Program-made: the position numbers and the translations under genes | Notes under the pieces: model-generated | What the model was told of the DNA's origin: nothing | What the model saw: only the letters and a program-made list of their open reading frames with translations | Databases searched by the model: none | Source of the DNA: Favolaschia claudopus | Taxonomy: Eukaryota; Basidiomycota; Agaricomycetes; Agaricales; Mycenaceae | Length of the DNA stretch: 64,000 nucleotides | Reading direction: 5' to 3' | NCBI GenBank assembly: GCA_037176885.1 | Contig: JAWWNJ010000014.1 | Span: 1,860,001-1,924,000 of the forward strand | Shown here: positions 29,251 through 41,744 of the stretch, one piece after another | Layout of the letters: every line of letters starts with the position of its first letter | Numbering within the stretch: position 1 is the first letter of the stretch

Positions 29251-31390
29251 CTCGTACTGAGAGATTTCTCCATGGACCCGTGTATAGCACACAAGTTCAC
29301 AACAGAGCCCGTCAAATTTGCACTTGAGTATGGAATTAAATCCCTACCGTTTCCGGGTTATTGTGAAGCATTCCTGGGCTTGGAGGGACGCGACGGAGGA
29401 GGAGTGACAGGAAAACGCGTGACGGCGCGACAAGTCACATCCCTGATTGGGTATTTGGCCGGCGTTTGATGGGGGTCATTTCTGGGCTGACTCCGGCCGT
29501 TTGGACGCGACGGCACATGCTAGGGCCGTGATTTAGACCCTTATCTAGATCTCTCCCGAAGCAAAATCTTGATTTTGGTCCGAATTTTATCAGAACCGGA
29601 ACGGAACGAGACAGCTAAAACAAGAAGAGCTTAAGGCTTTCGGGAGAGCTTTTTATAATCGCAATTCATGAATTTACAGATACTCATCCTATTTGTCACT
29701 CTGCTAGGTACTCGGTCTCACAGAAAGTGATGGCGTCGCTCTTTTTTGGGATTTCGGGAGGCTGGATGGATGCTTTTACACGAAACAAAGTGCTAGGCAG
29801 TGTAAAATGACTACGCGCATATTCCTAGTACGATGATTTGATTGATAAATTGTGATGTGCGATCAAATGTCCGAAAAAGGCAAAACACCCAAAATTAAGC
29901 TTGCCGTGGGATGTTTTCCATCAAAATTCAAATCGGCCAAATTGTAGCCCTGAGGAACTGGACAAGACTAGCACTTCAAACTATGCGAAAATATGCATGC
30001 AATACCGAGATATATGGACTTCGAAGTCGGAAAAATGGGCGAAAAATGGCAAAAATGACCAAAATCACAATATTGCACGGGTTATAGCGACAGAACCAAT
30101 GCATATTTTTGCCCAATTCAAAATGCCAAATAAGGAAATTCTCATCAAATCCGCTCTACCGCACAGCAAAACCACCACAAGCACGTTGAAATGGCACAAA
30201 GGGCCTGTACTCCTGGAGTTGAGCCGGTCTACGCACAAAAAACAACCGGATTCGTCATGTTTCTCACTGCTTTTGGCTGCACTTTATGAGACAAAGTTGC
30301 TGGTTATCCCGGCGAAACCAATACAGAGACGCCAGTTTCCCTACATCAGGACAGGCCAGCAGTTTTTGGTATTCTTATCAATTTACCGCTCGAAAAAAAC
30401 GAGCGAAAGGAGCTAGTCTCACCAAGTCAGACTCTACGATAAATCTATTATATAGAGTCTGAACTTGATGGCGCCTGTCATCCAAGACCTCGGATTCTGT
30501 GACACACGTGCCAGTTCACACGGTCGGATAAGGAAATGACACGTCGTTCGGAAAACTTGGCGGTCCAACTTGAGCCCTGCATAAAGGGCTTGGAACCCCA
30601 CATTTACACTTGCCGGGGCCAATATTTACCACTGTGAAGCATCTGGGACTTTGGGCGGGGTCGTAACCAGTACGTATGCCGAAGATACTGTACTTATTCC
30701 ATGAACACAATATTGCTTGATGATTATGGTCCTAAAGCGTAAAATAGCACTGAATTATGTCTATCTATGGGCTGGGCAGTCTTTCAATACTTCTCTAGGC
30801 TTGCGAAGCCTTCACAGTGGGTCGTCGCTGCGTACCACAGCACCGACGCGCATACGTGTCATGCCCCATTGGGGCGTGGGGAAATGCACATGATGTTACA
30901 GCCGTGACAAAACCGAGGTCCGGGTCGAACCCCGCCAACAATTTCAGACTAGAAAGGAGCGAATTGACGAGAATTTCCTTATTTAGTAAGTAAATTGATT
31001 TTGCCGCAACTGTATCTACTCATTGAGAGCTACAATCTGGTCTGTCCAGATTGTGATGATACACATCCTGGGTCAAGCTAGATTTTGGTGGTTTTGGCTT
31101 TTTCGGCTATTTGATGGCATATCATATTTTTTTGATCAGATCATTCTGCTAGAAATATGCAGATAGTCATTTTAGCCCGGCTAGCACTTTGTTTCATGCA
31201 AAACCCTGCATTCAGCATTCAGAAATCCGAAAACGAAGCGACGCCATCACTTTCCGTGACTCCGAGTATGCTCAACGAAGACCCGACCACTTTTCTCTGT
31301 GGGATTTGGCGGACAGTGATGCCATCAGTAACATCAGCCTGTCCATCAATATCACGGTCGGTGCCCACCACCATTCTTTTCCTTCGCAAC
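29250..31390. other. No gene recognised
   Basis: AT-rich, low-complexity-like sequence. A 171-aa frame at 29901-30416 has a composition typical of noncoding DNA and resembles a repeat near 45.1-45.3 kb in its runs of GAAAAATGGC-like words. Confidence 0.4.
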
Positions 31391-31393
31391 CTA

Positions 31394-32865
31394 AGGTAGG
31401 CGTCAGTCACTTACAACGAGCGGTCACATGACCAAAGTGTGACAGCCATCAAGCTCTGGCCACAGAACATTAGGGTAAAAAGTGGGACCTAGAAATGGTG
31501 TATTTGAGCAAATGGAAGACATCCCTGGTCTCAGAATTTAAAAATACTATTTTGTGACGGAGCAGTAGACCATTCTTCGAACCCATTTTTTTTGACTGCA
31601 GAAATGAGTTTTTCAGCGATTGGAGCCATCTTGGTTTGGGACGATGGCGAAATTTGCCGCTTATGTAATGCTCTCACGCACCATACCGGGTAGGATCCCA
31701 TCAATTACCGGCAACCCAGTGACCGCCCGAAGGGATAAGGCCTATAATGCTATAGCCCTATAGGAGGCCTGTAATGAGGCCTATAGCATTCGGCGTCGAG
31801 CCTTAAGCCCTTTAGCAGGGCTATAGAGTCACATGACGATGACCTCACCCATCAAGCGCATCACCGAGCGACCGGAATTTCCCGCAGTGCCGCGCTACTT
31901 GCGCCACATATTGATTGAGCACTGGTTCTTGACGCCCCAATCGTGCCTACCGACTTCCATTGGGTAAAATGCAACCCAAATGACCTGGGACAAACCGTTT
32001 CAGGTGATCTGGGCAGTGGTAAGCGTTTTTTAGTCTCCCAATGTCAGAATCCGATAAACCAAAATTTAAGACAGTCGAAATTTTTTGAGTTTATCTGCAG
32101 TCTGATTCAACTGTCGGGGGTCGATCCGTAGCTTGCTTTGACGTGATCAACACGTGCTTGCACGTGCAGTTCCCACGAGCTCGTTTGTCCAGAATTGACT
32201 CAATTTGGACTCGATTTGAGCCATTCAAAATTGTCATTCCATTGTGAGGGCTGTTTTTGTTCATCCTGAAGGCACGAAAGGGCTGCCCAGGATTATTGGG
32301 GCGGTAAACGATCTCCCAACGGTGTGCCTCAACACGTCATCAATACGTGTTCCCAGCCAGAAAGCACGTGGATCCACGTTCTTGTCACGCTTTTTGGGCT
32401 ACGGTTCGACCCCCAACACTTGACACACACTAAGCGTTTTTTGATTTCCGGCAAAATGATGATTTCGGCTGGCTTACAAATTGCATTATGTAACGGCTTT
32501 AGGGCTATAAAGCCTATAGCTCTATAGGCCTTTGCCCTTAAGAAGGCCTATAGGATTGGCCAACCCACTTTTAAGGGCTATAGGGCGGTCACTGCGGCAA
32601 CCCGCCAGCACAACAGCATATACACTATACCGTGAACATTGGCTGCAGTGCGCAACATCTTGGGGCATCATACAACGGTGACTAGAGAAATCTTATCCTA
32701 TCTCCAGTTATGATTACATAATGACCAAATTTTTTTTTTGACCTCAAAAATCGTTGAAATTGAGCGAAATCCAGCAGGTTTTGTTTTCGTGTCGAGATTT
32801 TTACCGCGTTACGCGTTACGTGACACGTCATGTGACCGCTCGTTGTAAGTGACTGACGCCTACCT
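31394..32865. mobile_element. MITE with AGGTAGGCGTCAGTCAC ends, interrupted by a hAT-like element
   Basis: TA flanks (31392-31393, 32866-32867). The terminal inverted repeats are about 40 nt, AGGTAGGCGTCAGTCAC followed by TTACAACGAGCGGTCACATG, almost perfect. Subterminal CGTTACG direct repeats at 32809-32821. After removing the nested 31717-32594 element it is about 590 bp. A partial relative lies at 52598-52680. Confidence 0.88.
31717..32594. mobile_element. Nested hAT-like element with 8-bp target duplication
   Basis: 878 bp. Ends CAGTGACCGCCC and its complement, both flanked by the perfect 8-bp CGGCAACC (31709-31716, 32595-32602). CAGTG termini and an 8-bp duplication are the hAT signature. 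The interior holds GGCCTATAG-like palindromes and a large inverted repeat, but no transposase. Confidence 0.92.
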
Positions 32866-32869
32866 TACG

Positions 32870-34320
32870 TACAATCACTGGGCATGAATCCCGATCTTTC
32901 CACAGCACTCTTCCGGCTGATGTCGAGGTTGCAAGTCTGGGCGTCAAAGGCCACGGCGGTAGCGCTCGCCGTTACAAAAGTTGATCTGATTGATTTCCTT
33001 TGGCATATCAGAATATAAACCGAGGTGGCTGGAAGCCAGTAGAGCTCTATCGGAACAAGAGCTGCTGGAGTGCAGGTGCAGGAGCACACAGAGGGGCACA
33101 AGAGTCTCAGAGATGAGGGTAAAGAGTAAGAATGATTGATTGTAGACTGTACTCAACTACGAGAAGTACATAAATGTAGATAGGTATCAATGGATAAGAA
33201 ATGTCCGAAGTCGGAATGATGCGAACCAACAAATTCATATCCTGACATGGCAGTCGGCTGCAAGGTAAGTAAATGAGTCAGCCCTTCGGGCACTTTCTGG
33301 CTCAATCTACAACAGGTTCAACGAAGCGCAAAAACACTCAGGACCTTGACTCGAACGGACTGCGCGAAAAGCTCGAGTGAAAAGGGGTGAGCTCTTGAAT
33401 AACCTTTTTTTTTTGTATTGAGAATTCAAACTCCGATCGACCAGCCTGTCTGTCAACACCACTCCCCCACTCATCTTCGACAGACAGGCTGAACTCGAGC
33501 CTAGGCGCAGAATTCACAATATCTGGCATGGGGCTGCTTACAGCCGGACTAGAGGTGGATGAGAGGCGGAAACCGATCTTTCCTCTCACTAACTACCATG
33601 GACACGGACATTCTTTGAAGCATACGAGGCAAGCAGCGGTTCCTACAGCAAAATGAGTGCAGGGAGGGACTAAATTTAGCAGCGGAATTACTGATGGTGG
33701 GTCATTGGGCTTATTGGGAGGCGGTGTATGATGGCTTGGGGCGCCGAACATGTGTGATGCGAGTCGGTTCGGCGGCTTCTTGGGAATGGGAAGGAACAAG
33801 AATAGAGAGAAGAGAGCCAGCGCTCTGGGCGCTGGCGGTGGTTAGTCGTGTCTCGTCAGCCGTTGTAACCCATCGACAAGGGGTTTGTGATCCTAAACAG
33901 GGGCCACTGCAACACCGTGGCCATGGAACAGTTATACGCATGTTCAGGCAAGCAACGGGTCCTGGATTGTAGTCTTCGGCGGTAGCGCCGCCGCTCGTTG
34001 AGATCGCTCTTAACCGTACATGAGTGTTGTGGGTTAAGCTAGATTGTATTATGTAATAGTTGACAAGCGGAATGTAAGGTAGCAAGCGTGTAAGTATAAG
34101 TAAATATAATATACCCTATCACAGTGCCCCCCACACGGTTGGTGCCTGCCATGAAGCAGAAATTGAGTATGCTCATCCCATGATAGCATCACAATGGCCC
34201 CCCAAATGCTACGATGAAGCGATTCCCACCAAGGAGAAAAAAAAGTTGGCCAGCTTTATTGGAGAATGCGGCAGGATGCTCTGCATCAATGGCTGCCGCA
34301 ATGGCATGCTGCCTATCCCC
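32870..34320. other. No gene recognised
   Basis: Contains a CAGCCTGTCTGTC / GACAGACAGGCTG hairpin (33442-33491) and, at 34025-34130, a TGTTGTGGG..ATCACA block that could be a solo LTR end, not verifiable. No supportable coding region. Confidence 0.35.
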
Positions 34321-34329
34321 AGCTGGCAG

Positions 34330-34800
34330 CCAGGGCGGACTAGCAGAGCTACGCAAGGAAGGTGTTCATCTGTAGACTCTGGACTGCGCCTGCAGTGCGC
34401 CCTGTCTAAGCTCCAGATCTGTGTTCCACAGAGATCCTTGGGCCAGGCTCTATTGCTCTCGTCTGGCAAGAGGTATGAGCTATGGTGCATCCCAGACGCT
34501 AGGCTTTGCTAACGCTTTGCCTGCTGCGAGTCACAGACTCGGGGTATGCACACTGGGGGGAATAGCAGAGCTATGGAGGCATAGCCTCTAATGCATAGAC
34601 TCTGCAGTATCGCCCTAGCAATGCTCCAGGCCTTCCCCCTAGGCAGCACCCTGGAGCTGCTTAGGCCAGCCCGTATTGCTCCTGTCTGACCTGCAGGGTA
34701 TGTTGAGTGCATCCCTGGCGCTATAGAGCTAACGCTCCAGCAGCCTCTGAGCCTACGCTATGCATAGGCTCAGGGTATGCACTCCCTATACATCCCCTAC
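34330..34800 (+). repeat. Tandem pair of diverged ~225-bp units
   Basis: Both units share AGCAGAGCTA, GTAGACTCTG or ATAGACTCTG, CCAGG..GCTCTATTGCT or GCCCGTATTGCT, GGTATG..GTGCATCCC and a final GGGTATGCAC. Family unknown; no coding sense. Confidence 0.5.
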
Positions 34801-37130
34801 AGCCCCCCACTTTTTCTTCGTGTAGTCCATGCAAAGACGCTGAGCAGGATCTGCACGACGAAAAATTATTCCTCCATATTCGTAGGTTTCGCGGAAGAGA
34901 AAAAAAAAAAGTTGGAGGGGAAAATGGGCGCTGTTGCGAAGCAGGGGAATGTCGAGGCCAGAAGTCGAGTCCAGGAAAAGGAGAAGACAGAACGGGTGGT
35001 GATGTGTCAGGCTGGATGATGAAGGGATATGGGAATGGGTTTGAGAAGCCGCAGTATGACGGGCAGGAAGTCCACAGGCAAGTCGAAGGGGCGAAGCTAA
35101 ATATGATGGGAGCGTAGTGGCGCAGGCAAATGAAGTGCGTTGAGAAGCATATGACATAATTGGCCATCGAGATTGTGGCCGCCGGTAGGTAACTAAGTAG
35201 GTAGATAGATTTGAAAGAGACGGCATTTGGACGGCATAATGGAGAAAGTAGACACAGGACATAGCGACTAGCGCATAGACCCATGGCAGATAGTGTTGCG
35301 TCTGCAGCTTCTGCTTGGGGTAGGATGAAGCCGCCGATGCAAATCCTTAACTTCGCCTCCTTCGGAAGTCAAGGAAACACTGGGGTGTAGACCAGCAGCG
35401 GACCAACCGCGCTCGGTGTGAATAAGAGAGGGACTTGAATCTCGCAAGTCGCTCTGGGAATGTGTTGTGAAAGCACAGCTTCCTCATCAAGCATGTTCGG
35501 AATGCGTAGGAATAACTGGTAGCACGTAAACGTGCAGGGACAAGACAGACAGCAGGGGCAGGTAATGGCGAGGCTGGTCGGCACATCTCACGCAGCGCTC
35601 CACAGCTGATATGAATAGGGAATATGGGAAGCGGAATGACTAGCGCATTTAAGCACGGCAAGTTGTCGCGGATAGCTAAGGAACCGTGGCGACGTGTCGC
35701 TAGCGCCAGGTGTAGGACAGGATCTGACAGGATGCGAGAAGCAAGGCAGCGTTCAAAAACGCGCCCGCAACTCGAGCGGTGGGATTGGGCAGGATGGCGA
35801 GGAGGTCGGTCACAAGAGTGTATGGGACAGACAGCCACCAGATGTGCATTGTAGAATGACTCGGCGAGAAGAGTGAGCGCGAAGATGTGTGAGACAGACA
35901 CCCGCAGCTACATCCGTGATTGAATGGCGCGGAGCAGTAGTGGTACCGTCTTTGTTGTGGTGTTGCTCCAGATCCCTCAGCCCCCCAGCGACAGCGCAAC
36001 GAAGAATGAAACTTCAAAATCACTTCCGGCCCCAGCGACGACAAAGAAGGAGAGAAAATTTGAGGTCATAAATCCCGGCCTCCGCGTGCCCCATGCGCCC
36101 GAGGCCGAACTTCCGCTCAAATGCGCAGCGAAAAGCGAAATCGGCATGGAAAGCCAGAAGCAAAACGGAGCACGAATAAATGACTAACTAGCTGCCTTGA
36201 CGACTCAGCGTCGGCGCTTCGTAGCCGTTGTCAATGCGGGAACGAGGAGATGCGCTGCTTCGTCGGCATGGCGCGGTGTAGAAGAAGAAGAGGGAATTGA
36301 AGCAGCCTGAAACTTCGGTTGTCGTCAAAGCTGCAGTTGAGGAAAGAGTTGACAGGTCGAGGTATGGAATGTAGCGAGTAGAAGTGAGATAGATGATTCC
36401 CACTATCTATCTGTAAGGATAGTATGGGTCTTGGGTGGCCCTAAGTCGTCGTTGGCTTTTCGGTCGTACGCACGGACCACCAGGCTTTCAATGAATTGAC
36501 GCTCGGGCCACCAGGCTGTACAATGAATTGGCGCCGGGACTACTAGGCAGGTTTTCGGCCGAATGCTGAGCGCTGAGCCACGGGACCGTGCAAAAAATGG
36601 AGCAGGTCGCTAAGATCCGGGTTTCGGCAATCTCCGCCTAGATAAGATAGAGCTCGAAATCAAAACAATCCCAGCAGTTGAATTTCTTTTCCCGCTGCGG
36701 GCTGCGGGATGTTCCCGAGTTTGAGTTACCCCCAATCTTACATCCCAGTGACTAATTGTAGGAAGGCTTGCCCCTGAGCCGTCCCAATGAGAGCTGGTCG
36801 ACGCACACGCGTCGACCGAGCGAGCTTTGGGCACTATTGTTCTTTGATAGATATTGAAAAGACGAGGGAGCCTCGAGGAGAGGGAGAGGCGAGGAGTCGG
36901 CGGTGAATGATGTTCGGGGTATCGGAGCCGAAAGCCGACTCCCCTTCCCTCCCGCTTTTCTCGACGACATCTTGTCAACAGCTTCAACGCCCCCCATGAT
37001 GCCGGCTGCACGATCGACTTTGAGTCGTCTGACTCCGCCGGCCGCGCTTCCCAAGCATTGGGATTCGCAGCATGACGACGGAGAGGGTGTAGGTTGAGCA
37101 GTGACTATCCACTGCGGTACGTTGCACGAA
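34800..37130. other. No gene supported
   Basis: Several long frames (for example 34721-35284 and 35347-35901, minus) overlap each other on both strands and lack domain, splice or start context. They look like GC-driven chance frames. Confidence 0.4.
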
Positions 37131-37196
37131 TGTGAATTTGAATGCGTCTGAGGTGCGTCATTTCGAACCGGGGGCGGTTGATGGTGCAAGCGTGGG

Positions 37197-37742
37197 GTGG
37201 AATGTAATAGACGAGGAGAGGTCGAGGGGAACAAGGTATGCCCTACGATTTGTTTGGAAGAACTTCATTTCACTGGCGCGACAGGGAGCAGCGGCGGCGC
37301 TGTGTTTGCTCTTGAAGACGAAACCCTCGAGCGCCAACTCATGCCAGATCGTACAGAATCTGGAAGGCCTCTCCGAATTCGCGTACGCCGATTCTTTCTC
37401 GCGCATCATACGCCTGCAGAGTCTCCGCTCGCAACTACGGTTAATATTCGTTGGATCAAGGGAGACACCACGCTCGCGGCCCCCCAGCGCGGTTGTCTAG
37501 GACGTATGTATGGCGCCCAACTTGTTTGACTCTCCTTCTTGTGCTAACGCAGCTAGGGCGGATCACGAGGGATTGCCAGCGCTGAAAGCAGAATGGGTAG
37601 GTGGAGTGTTTGTCAACCCACTCTCAGCGCCTTGCGGATTACGAAGGGAGGAATTGGAATCGGAGACGTTCTTGAGCAGATACTTCAAGCCCCCCATCTG
37701 CGGGACCGTCACGCGCGCGGCGACCGACCGTTATAAAGCTCT
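37197..37742 (+). CDS. Possible small gene, weak
   Basis: A frame from 37197 runs EELHFTGATGSSGGAVFALE to RWIKGDTTLAAPQRGCLGR, with splice-like signals at about 37504/37552 and 37597/37630; a later block reads GGIGIGDVLEQILQAP. That last block faintly resembles domains of the DUF6699 type. Frame across the junctions could not be confirmed. Low confidence. Confidence 0.25.
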
Positions 37743-39956
37743 CAGTGGTCCAACACGCCATTCGTTCGCCGAGCGCGCGACGTAGTAAAGCAACGCAAAA
37801 CGGACGAGGTACGACATTCGTTTCGCTTATTCTTCTACCCTGATACACGCGCTCGAAGTTGCTCTTCAGTTGATCAAGTGATGGAAGGCCGTGGAAGGAA
37901 TCGAGATGGAGGAAGAAGGGAACGCGCGGGAGGACGAAGGAGTTCGAGGTACGTCGTGCCCATATTCAAGCGATTCCGCTAACGAGACTTCGATGAGAGG
38001 TGGGTACGTACACCGAGTGTCTGTGTATAGCGGCGTATCAATCTATCTGGCCCCAAATGTCTATACTCAAGGGACGGAGGCATGCAGCTGAACGGTCAGC
38101 GCTTCCTCGTACCCGCAACTCATCCTAACATGACCCAGTCCACCTCAACGTCCACAGTCCTTCCGATCTCAGCAGTGTGTTGTCATTACGAAGGTTTATT
38201 TCCCTTCAATGGCGGCTGCGTCCGATGGCGCTCCATCTCACTCCCTAAGTGAGAGCCAATGCCCGTTAGTACAGCCTGTGGACACAGGCTGCCTATGAAG
38301 AGACCTCCGATTCCGAGGTCCGCCCTCCACATCCAGAGATGAGGAAGAATGAGCTAAGAATTATGGAGCAGCGAATGGCGACGGCCATCCGAGGTGCGTC
38401 GTTCACTCCGCTTCATCTTCTATCTCGTGCGCAGAAGTGATTTGCAGAGCGGGAGAAGTGGATTGATGGCACACGACATGGTAGGAGAAGGATTGAGGAG
38501 GAAGGGATGCGCGAGTAGCAGTGCGTCGTGCCGACTCAGGTCGCGTTGATATTTTGCTAATGGGAAGATAGCGCGATGGACATGTATACACCCAGTCACT
38601 AATGTCCGTGTGTAGTTTGTTAATCATATTCAAAGAACGGAGGCATGCGGCCAGACGCGAAGCGTCAGCGCTTCCTCGCCGATATCTCTACAACCTCTCC
38701 TGAATCTTCAAACTTCCCAAGGTCGTCGGCACCCAACCCAAGCTGGAAGCGGAAGCGTAAACAACGTCTGAGGTATGCAGCTGGACGGCCAGCGCTTCCT
38801 TGTCAATGCGCCGCTCGAAGGCCAATTTCCCGGGTTCCTCCAACCTCAGCAGCGTGTCGACTACGGGATTTACTTCTCTTCGACGGCAGCCGCGTCCGAC
38901 GGCGCTCCATCTCACTTGAGCGCCAATGCCAGTCAAGACGGCCTGTAGGACTGTACATGCCGCTGACGAAGAGGTCTCCCAAGTCTCAGCAGTTCGAGAA
39001 AATCTCAAAGTGCGTCATAGACTTTCAATCACGAAGCTATCCCTCGATTAACGTCTCCACAATCCAGCCAACATATTGCAGCGCCGCGGTTGATGTCAAG
39101 CGAGTGGTACGCAGGAGTGATTTGCTGAGCAGGAGAAGACGCGATGGGACGCGATGTGGTAGAAGAAAGATTGAGGAGGAAGGGAAATACGAGTCGATGG
39201 ACTGAGATTCGTTGCGCGAAGTATTTGGTGGAGACCTAGCAAACGACACTCCGAAGCGGGGTCGTAGGCTACCATCGTGTTATTCGGATGTGTACATTCT
39301 GTGATCATTCGCAGCACCCTTGTCAATCCGGATCCATCTTTGTACCAAGGTGTATATTTGAAAGACGGAGGCGTGCAGCCAGACGCCGAAGCGTCAGCGC
39401 TTCCTCGTCCGATAACAATTCAATCCAAGAAGTGCGTCGTCGGTCGCGAAGATCTCCGATGTCTCAGCAGTTCAGAAGGATTCCTAGGTGCGTCGTAGAC
39501 ATCCAAGATGGCGCGTCGACGAGGCGAGCCGATTCCTTCAAACTCCGAATCCTTCCTTCCAACCAATCAGTCCACCGAACCTCCAGCCCCCCAATGCCTC
39601 AGTCTTTCAGACCAAAGCCACCGGCAGCCTCTTGACATGCTCGTTGGTGAGCGAGCGGCGGAGTGTCTTTACGATAGAGATGAGCTTTCGAAGCCCTCCA
39701 ATGTCGATGCGCGCTGGGTAAGGATTCTTGCTCCAAGCGAAAGTGACGGAATAACCAGACGCGCGTAGCGCGACGAGTCTTCCCCACCAAGAATGTCTTG
39801 GAGGAGGTCGAAGAAGAACGGTCGACGAGCAGGAAATCACCAGCGCGACGGCGCTCAGTATTGGGCGACGTGTGAATCTTCAACTCAGAGGTAGTAGAAA
39901 AGCGAAGCGGCGATTCATCGAGGAAAGTAGGAAAGCGGCGAGAAAGTTCTTCATTC

Positions 39957-40110
39957 TGTTGGATATCGACACCGGGGCAGCGACGCGCAGAGGCGGGATG
40001 AGTGCAAAAGACAAAAAATCAATGATTTGCGTGACTAATTTACATGAGGCTACCGCGTGTTGAACACGGATCTACGGACCGTCTCGGCTGGACGCCAACA
40101 CACTTCAACA
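39957..40110 (-). repeat. 3' LTR of the gag-only element
   Basis: 154 bp. Starts TGTTGGATATC where the other LTR has TGTTGAATATC; the rest appears identical. Confidence 0.92.
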
Positions 40111-40149
40111 CACCCCCGCAGACGAGACACCCCCGTAGTCTGAAAAATC

Positions 40150-41451
40150 CTAAATCGTGTAGTCCGTTCCGGCATCTGAGACGTTCGCGGGATCTTCGGC
40201 AAGAGAGACACTCTCCAACGCCGCCTCGATTTCTTCGACTGTATGAGTGACCGACGCACCAGTCGAGGCCGACTTCTTCTTCTTTTTCTTCTTCTTCTTA
40301 GTCGGGCTGGACGCAGGGCTAGAGTTGGTAGAAACGGAAGGGGAGTTCTGTGCATGTGCAAGAACAGCTTGCTCCTCACGAAAAGCAAGGCTAGCAACGA
40401 GAGCTGGAGGCGGATGGGGTTGGCAGTAGGCAGCGGCAAAGGCCTCAGTGACTTCCGGGGACAAGGTATCCATGTTGATCTCATTGGGGAGGTCAAGCAT
40501 GGCGGAGAAAGCGTGTTCGCCAGCGGCGGCAAAGCCAACAGTTTCCGAGTCCGATTCCGCAGCAACCTGGGCGTTGTCCTCGCGTTTACGAAGAATACGA
40601 CGGCGTACATCGTCGGGCATGATCGAAATGCAGAATTGGGCAAAATGACCGGGAAGACCGCATCTATAGCAGACGTCGGTGCGATTCTTCGTGTTGGTCC
40701 AGTCAAATTTGTCGTTAGAGGTAGAATGCGAGTGGGAGTGGGAATAGGGTTCTCCGGATGAGGTACGCTGGGTCCGATTGCGAGCAAGATGAGCTTCAGC
40801 AACGATATCTTCACCCCCGTGATTCGGATTATAGGCTGCGAAGGTGGTCCGAGCGGCCTGGATAAGCGAATCAGAACGCTGAAGATCAGAGCGTTCCCAA
40901 GCATTAATGGCGTTGATCATGGATTGGACATCACGTTGGGGGGACTCGTGCTGCAGGATAGTGATGATGGGTGAATACGCAGAGGAAAGACCGCTCAGGA
41001 TTTTATCCTGAACCATGTGAGCCGGCAGGGTCGCAGCAATGGCGGTGAGACGGTTCTCGGCAGTGACGACGGCCTGGAGAAACGTATCGGCGGGCTGCAT
41101 GACATTGTGGGAGACCCCATGGAACTTGGACATCAAGGTGGAGCGAGTAGCGGGATCGGCGGTGGTGTAGTACGAATCCAAAGTGGCCCAAAGCAAACGA
41201 CCGTTAACGCCAAAGCTGGCATTATTGATCTTTTCCTTCACGCTCTGGCTCAGGGTGAGATAGAGCATCCCATGAGCTTTAGCATTGTTTTGGGACCAAG
41301 TGCGCAACTGTACGGCACCGTTTGGAACATTAACCAGGGGATCGACCGCATCCCAAAGACCTTCGGTCAACAACAAAGACGAGGCATCAGCCTTCCAAGT
41401 CCAAAAATTCTCCGCTCCTTCAAGTTTCGAGATATCCGATGGTTTAACCAT
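40150..41451 (-). CDS. Copia-type Gag polyprotein, intact
   Basis: 433 codons plus stop, no intron. Residues 1-200 match the copia-type Gag (UBN2-like) region: LEGAENFWTWKADASSLL near the N-terminus, LTLSQSVKEKI, LWATLDSYY and GLSSAYSPII. A zinc knuckle CYRCGLPGHFAQFC (CX2CX4HX4C pattern) follows near residue 290, then an acidic region and a lysine run near the C-terminus. The start MVKPSD at 41451 fits family starts better than an upstream in-frame codon at 41541. It builds the particle that packages element RNA; the lack of Pol means trans-complementation. The frame is open, so the element is recent or under selection. Confidence 0.9.
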   Translation of the reverse strand: MVKPSDISKLEGAENFWTWKADASSLLLTEGLWDAVDPLVNVPNGAVQLRTWSQNNAKAHGMLYLTLSQSVKEKINNASFGVNGRLLWATLDSYYTTADPATRSTLMSKFHGVSHNVMQPADTFLQAVVTAENRLTAIAATLPAHMVQDKILSGLSSAYSPIITILQHESPQRDVQSMINAINAWERSDLQRSDSLIQAARTTFAAYNPNHGGEDIVAEAHLARNRTQRTSSGEPYSHSHSHSTSNDKFDWTNTKNRTDVCYRCGLPGHFAQFCISIMPDDVRRRILRKREDNAQVAAESDSETVGFAAAGEHAFSAMLDLPNEINMDTLSPEVTEAFAAAYCQPHPPPALVASLAFREEQAVLAHAQNSPSVSTNSSPASSPTKKKKKKKKKSASTGASVTHTVEEIEAALESVSLAEDPANVSDAGTDYTI

Positions 41452-41590
41452 GGTCGACGCGAATCCGAGATGCAGTGAAAGATAGACAAAGAGATTGGTG
41501 CGAAAAACCGGGTGCTGATCGTGACAGCGAGCAATTAACAAGAAGTCCTGGATAGATCTTCAAAAGGTAGCGAGCTATAGGCCCATAACC

Positions 41591-41744
41591 TGTTGAATAT
41601 CGACACCGGGGCAGCGACGCGCAGAGGCGGGATGAGTGCAAAAGACAAAAAATCAATGATTTGCGTGACTAATTTACATGAGGCTACCGCGTGTTGAACA
41701 CGGATCTACGGACCGTCTCGGCTGGACGCCAACACACTTCAACA
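41591..41744 (-). repeat. 5' LTR of the gag-only element
   Basis: 154 bp; near-identical partner of 39957-40110. Confidence 0.92.

Larger units (their letters stand above)
39957..41744 (-). mobile_element. Gag-only copia-like LTR retrotransposon
   Basis: Complete element: 154-bp LTRs at 39957-40110 and 41591-41744, differing at one position by eye, beginning TGTTG and ending CAACA, with the 5-bp duplication CATTC at 39952-39956 and 41745-41749. The coding strand is minus. Just inside the 5' LTR is GGTTATGGGCC, close to the complement of the initiator-tRNA anticodon arm, the half-tRNA primer used by copia elements. It encodes an intact Gag and no protease, integrase or reverse transcriptase, so it depends on enzymes supplied elsewhere. 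Confidence 0.92.

Noticed and set aside
29901..30416. 171-codon plus-strand frame
   Set aside because: AT-rich sequence with repeat-like words; no domain, no splice context.
30905..30930. Possible tRNA or SINE B box (GGTTCGACCC on the minus strand)
   Set aside because: No A box at suitable distance and no acceptor stem.
32390..32410. tRNA B-box-like GGTTCGACCCC
   Set aside because: It is part of the internal palindrome of the hAT-like element; no cloverleaf or A box.
34025..34130. Solo LTR
   Set aside because: TG..CA-like ends are present but there is no second copy and no target duplication to confirm.
34721..35284. 187-codon minus-strand frame, and similar ones to 35901
   Set aside because: Overlapping frames are open on both strands; cysteine/serine-rich chance composition.
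38645..39205. 186-codon frame in the repeat array
   Set aside because: The same DNA recurs in degenerate copies with frames not kept.
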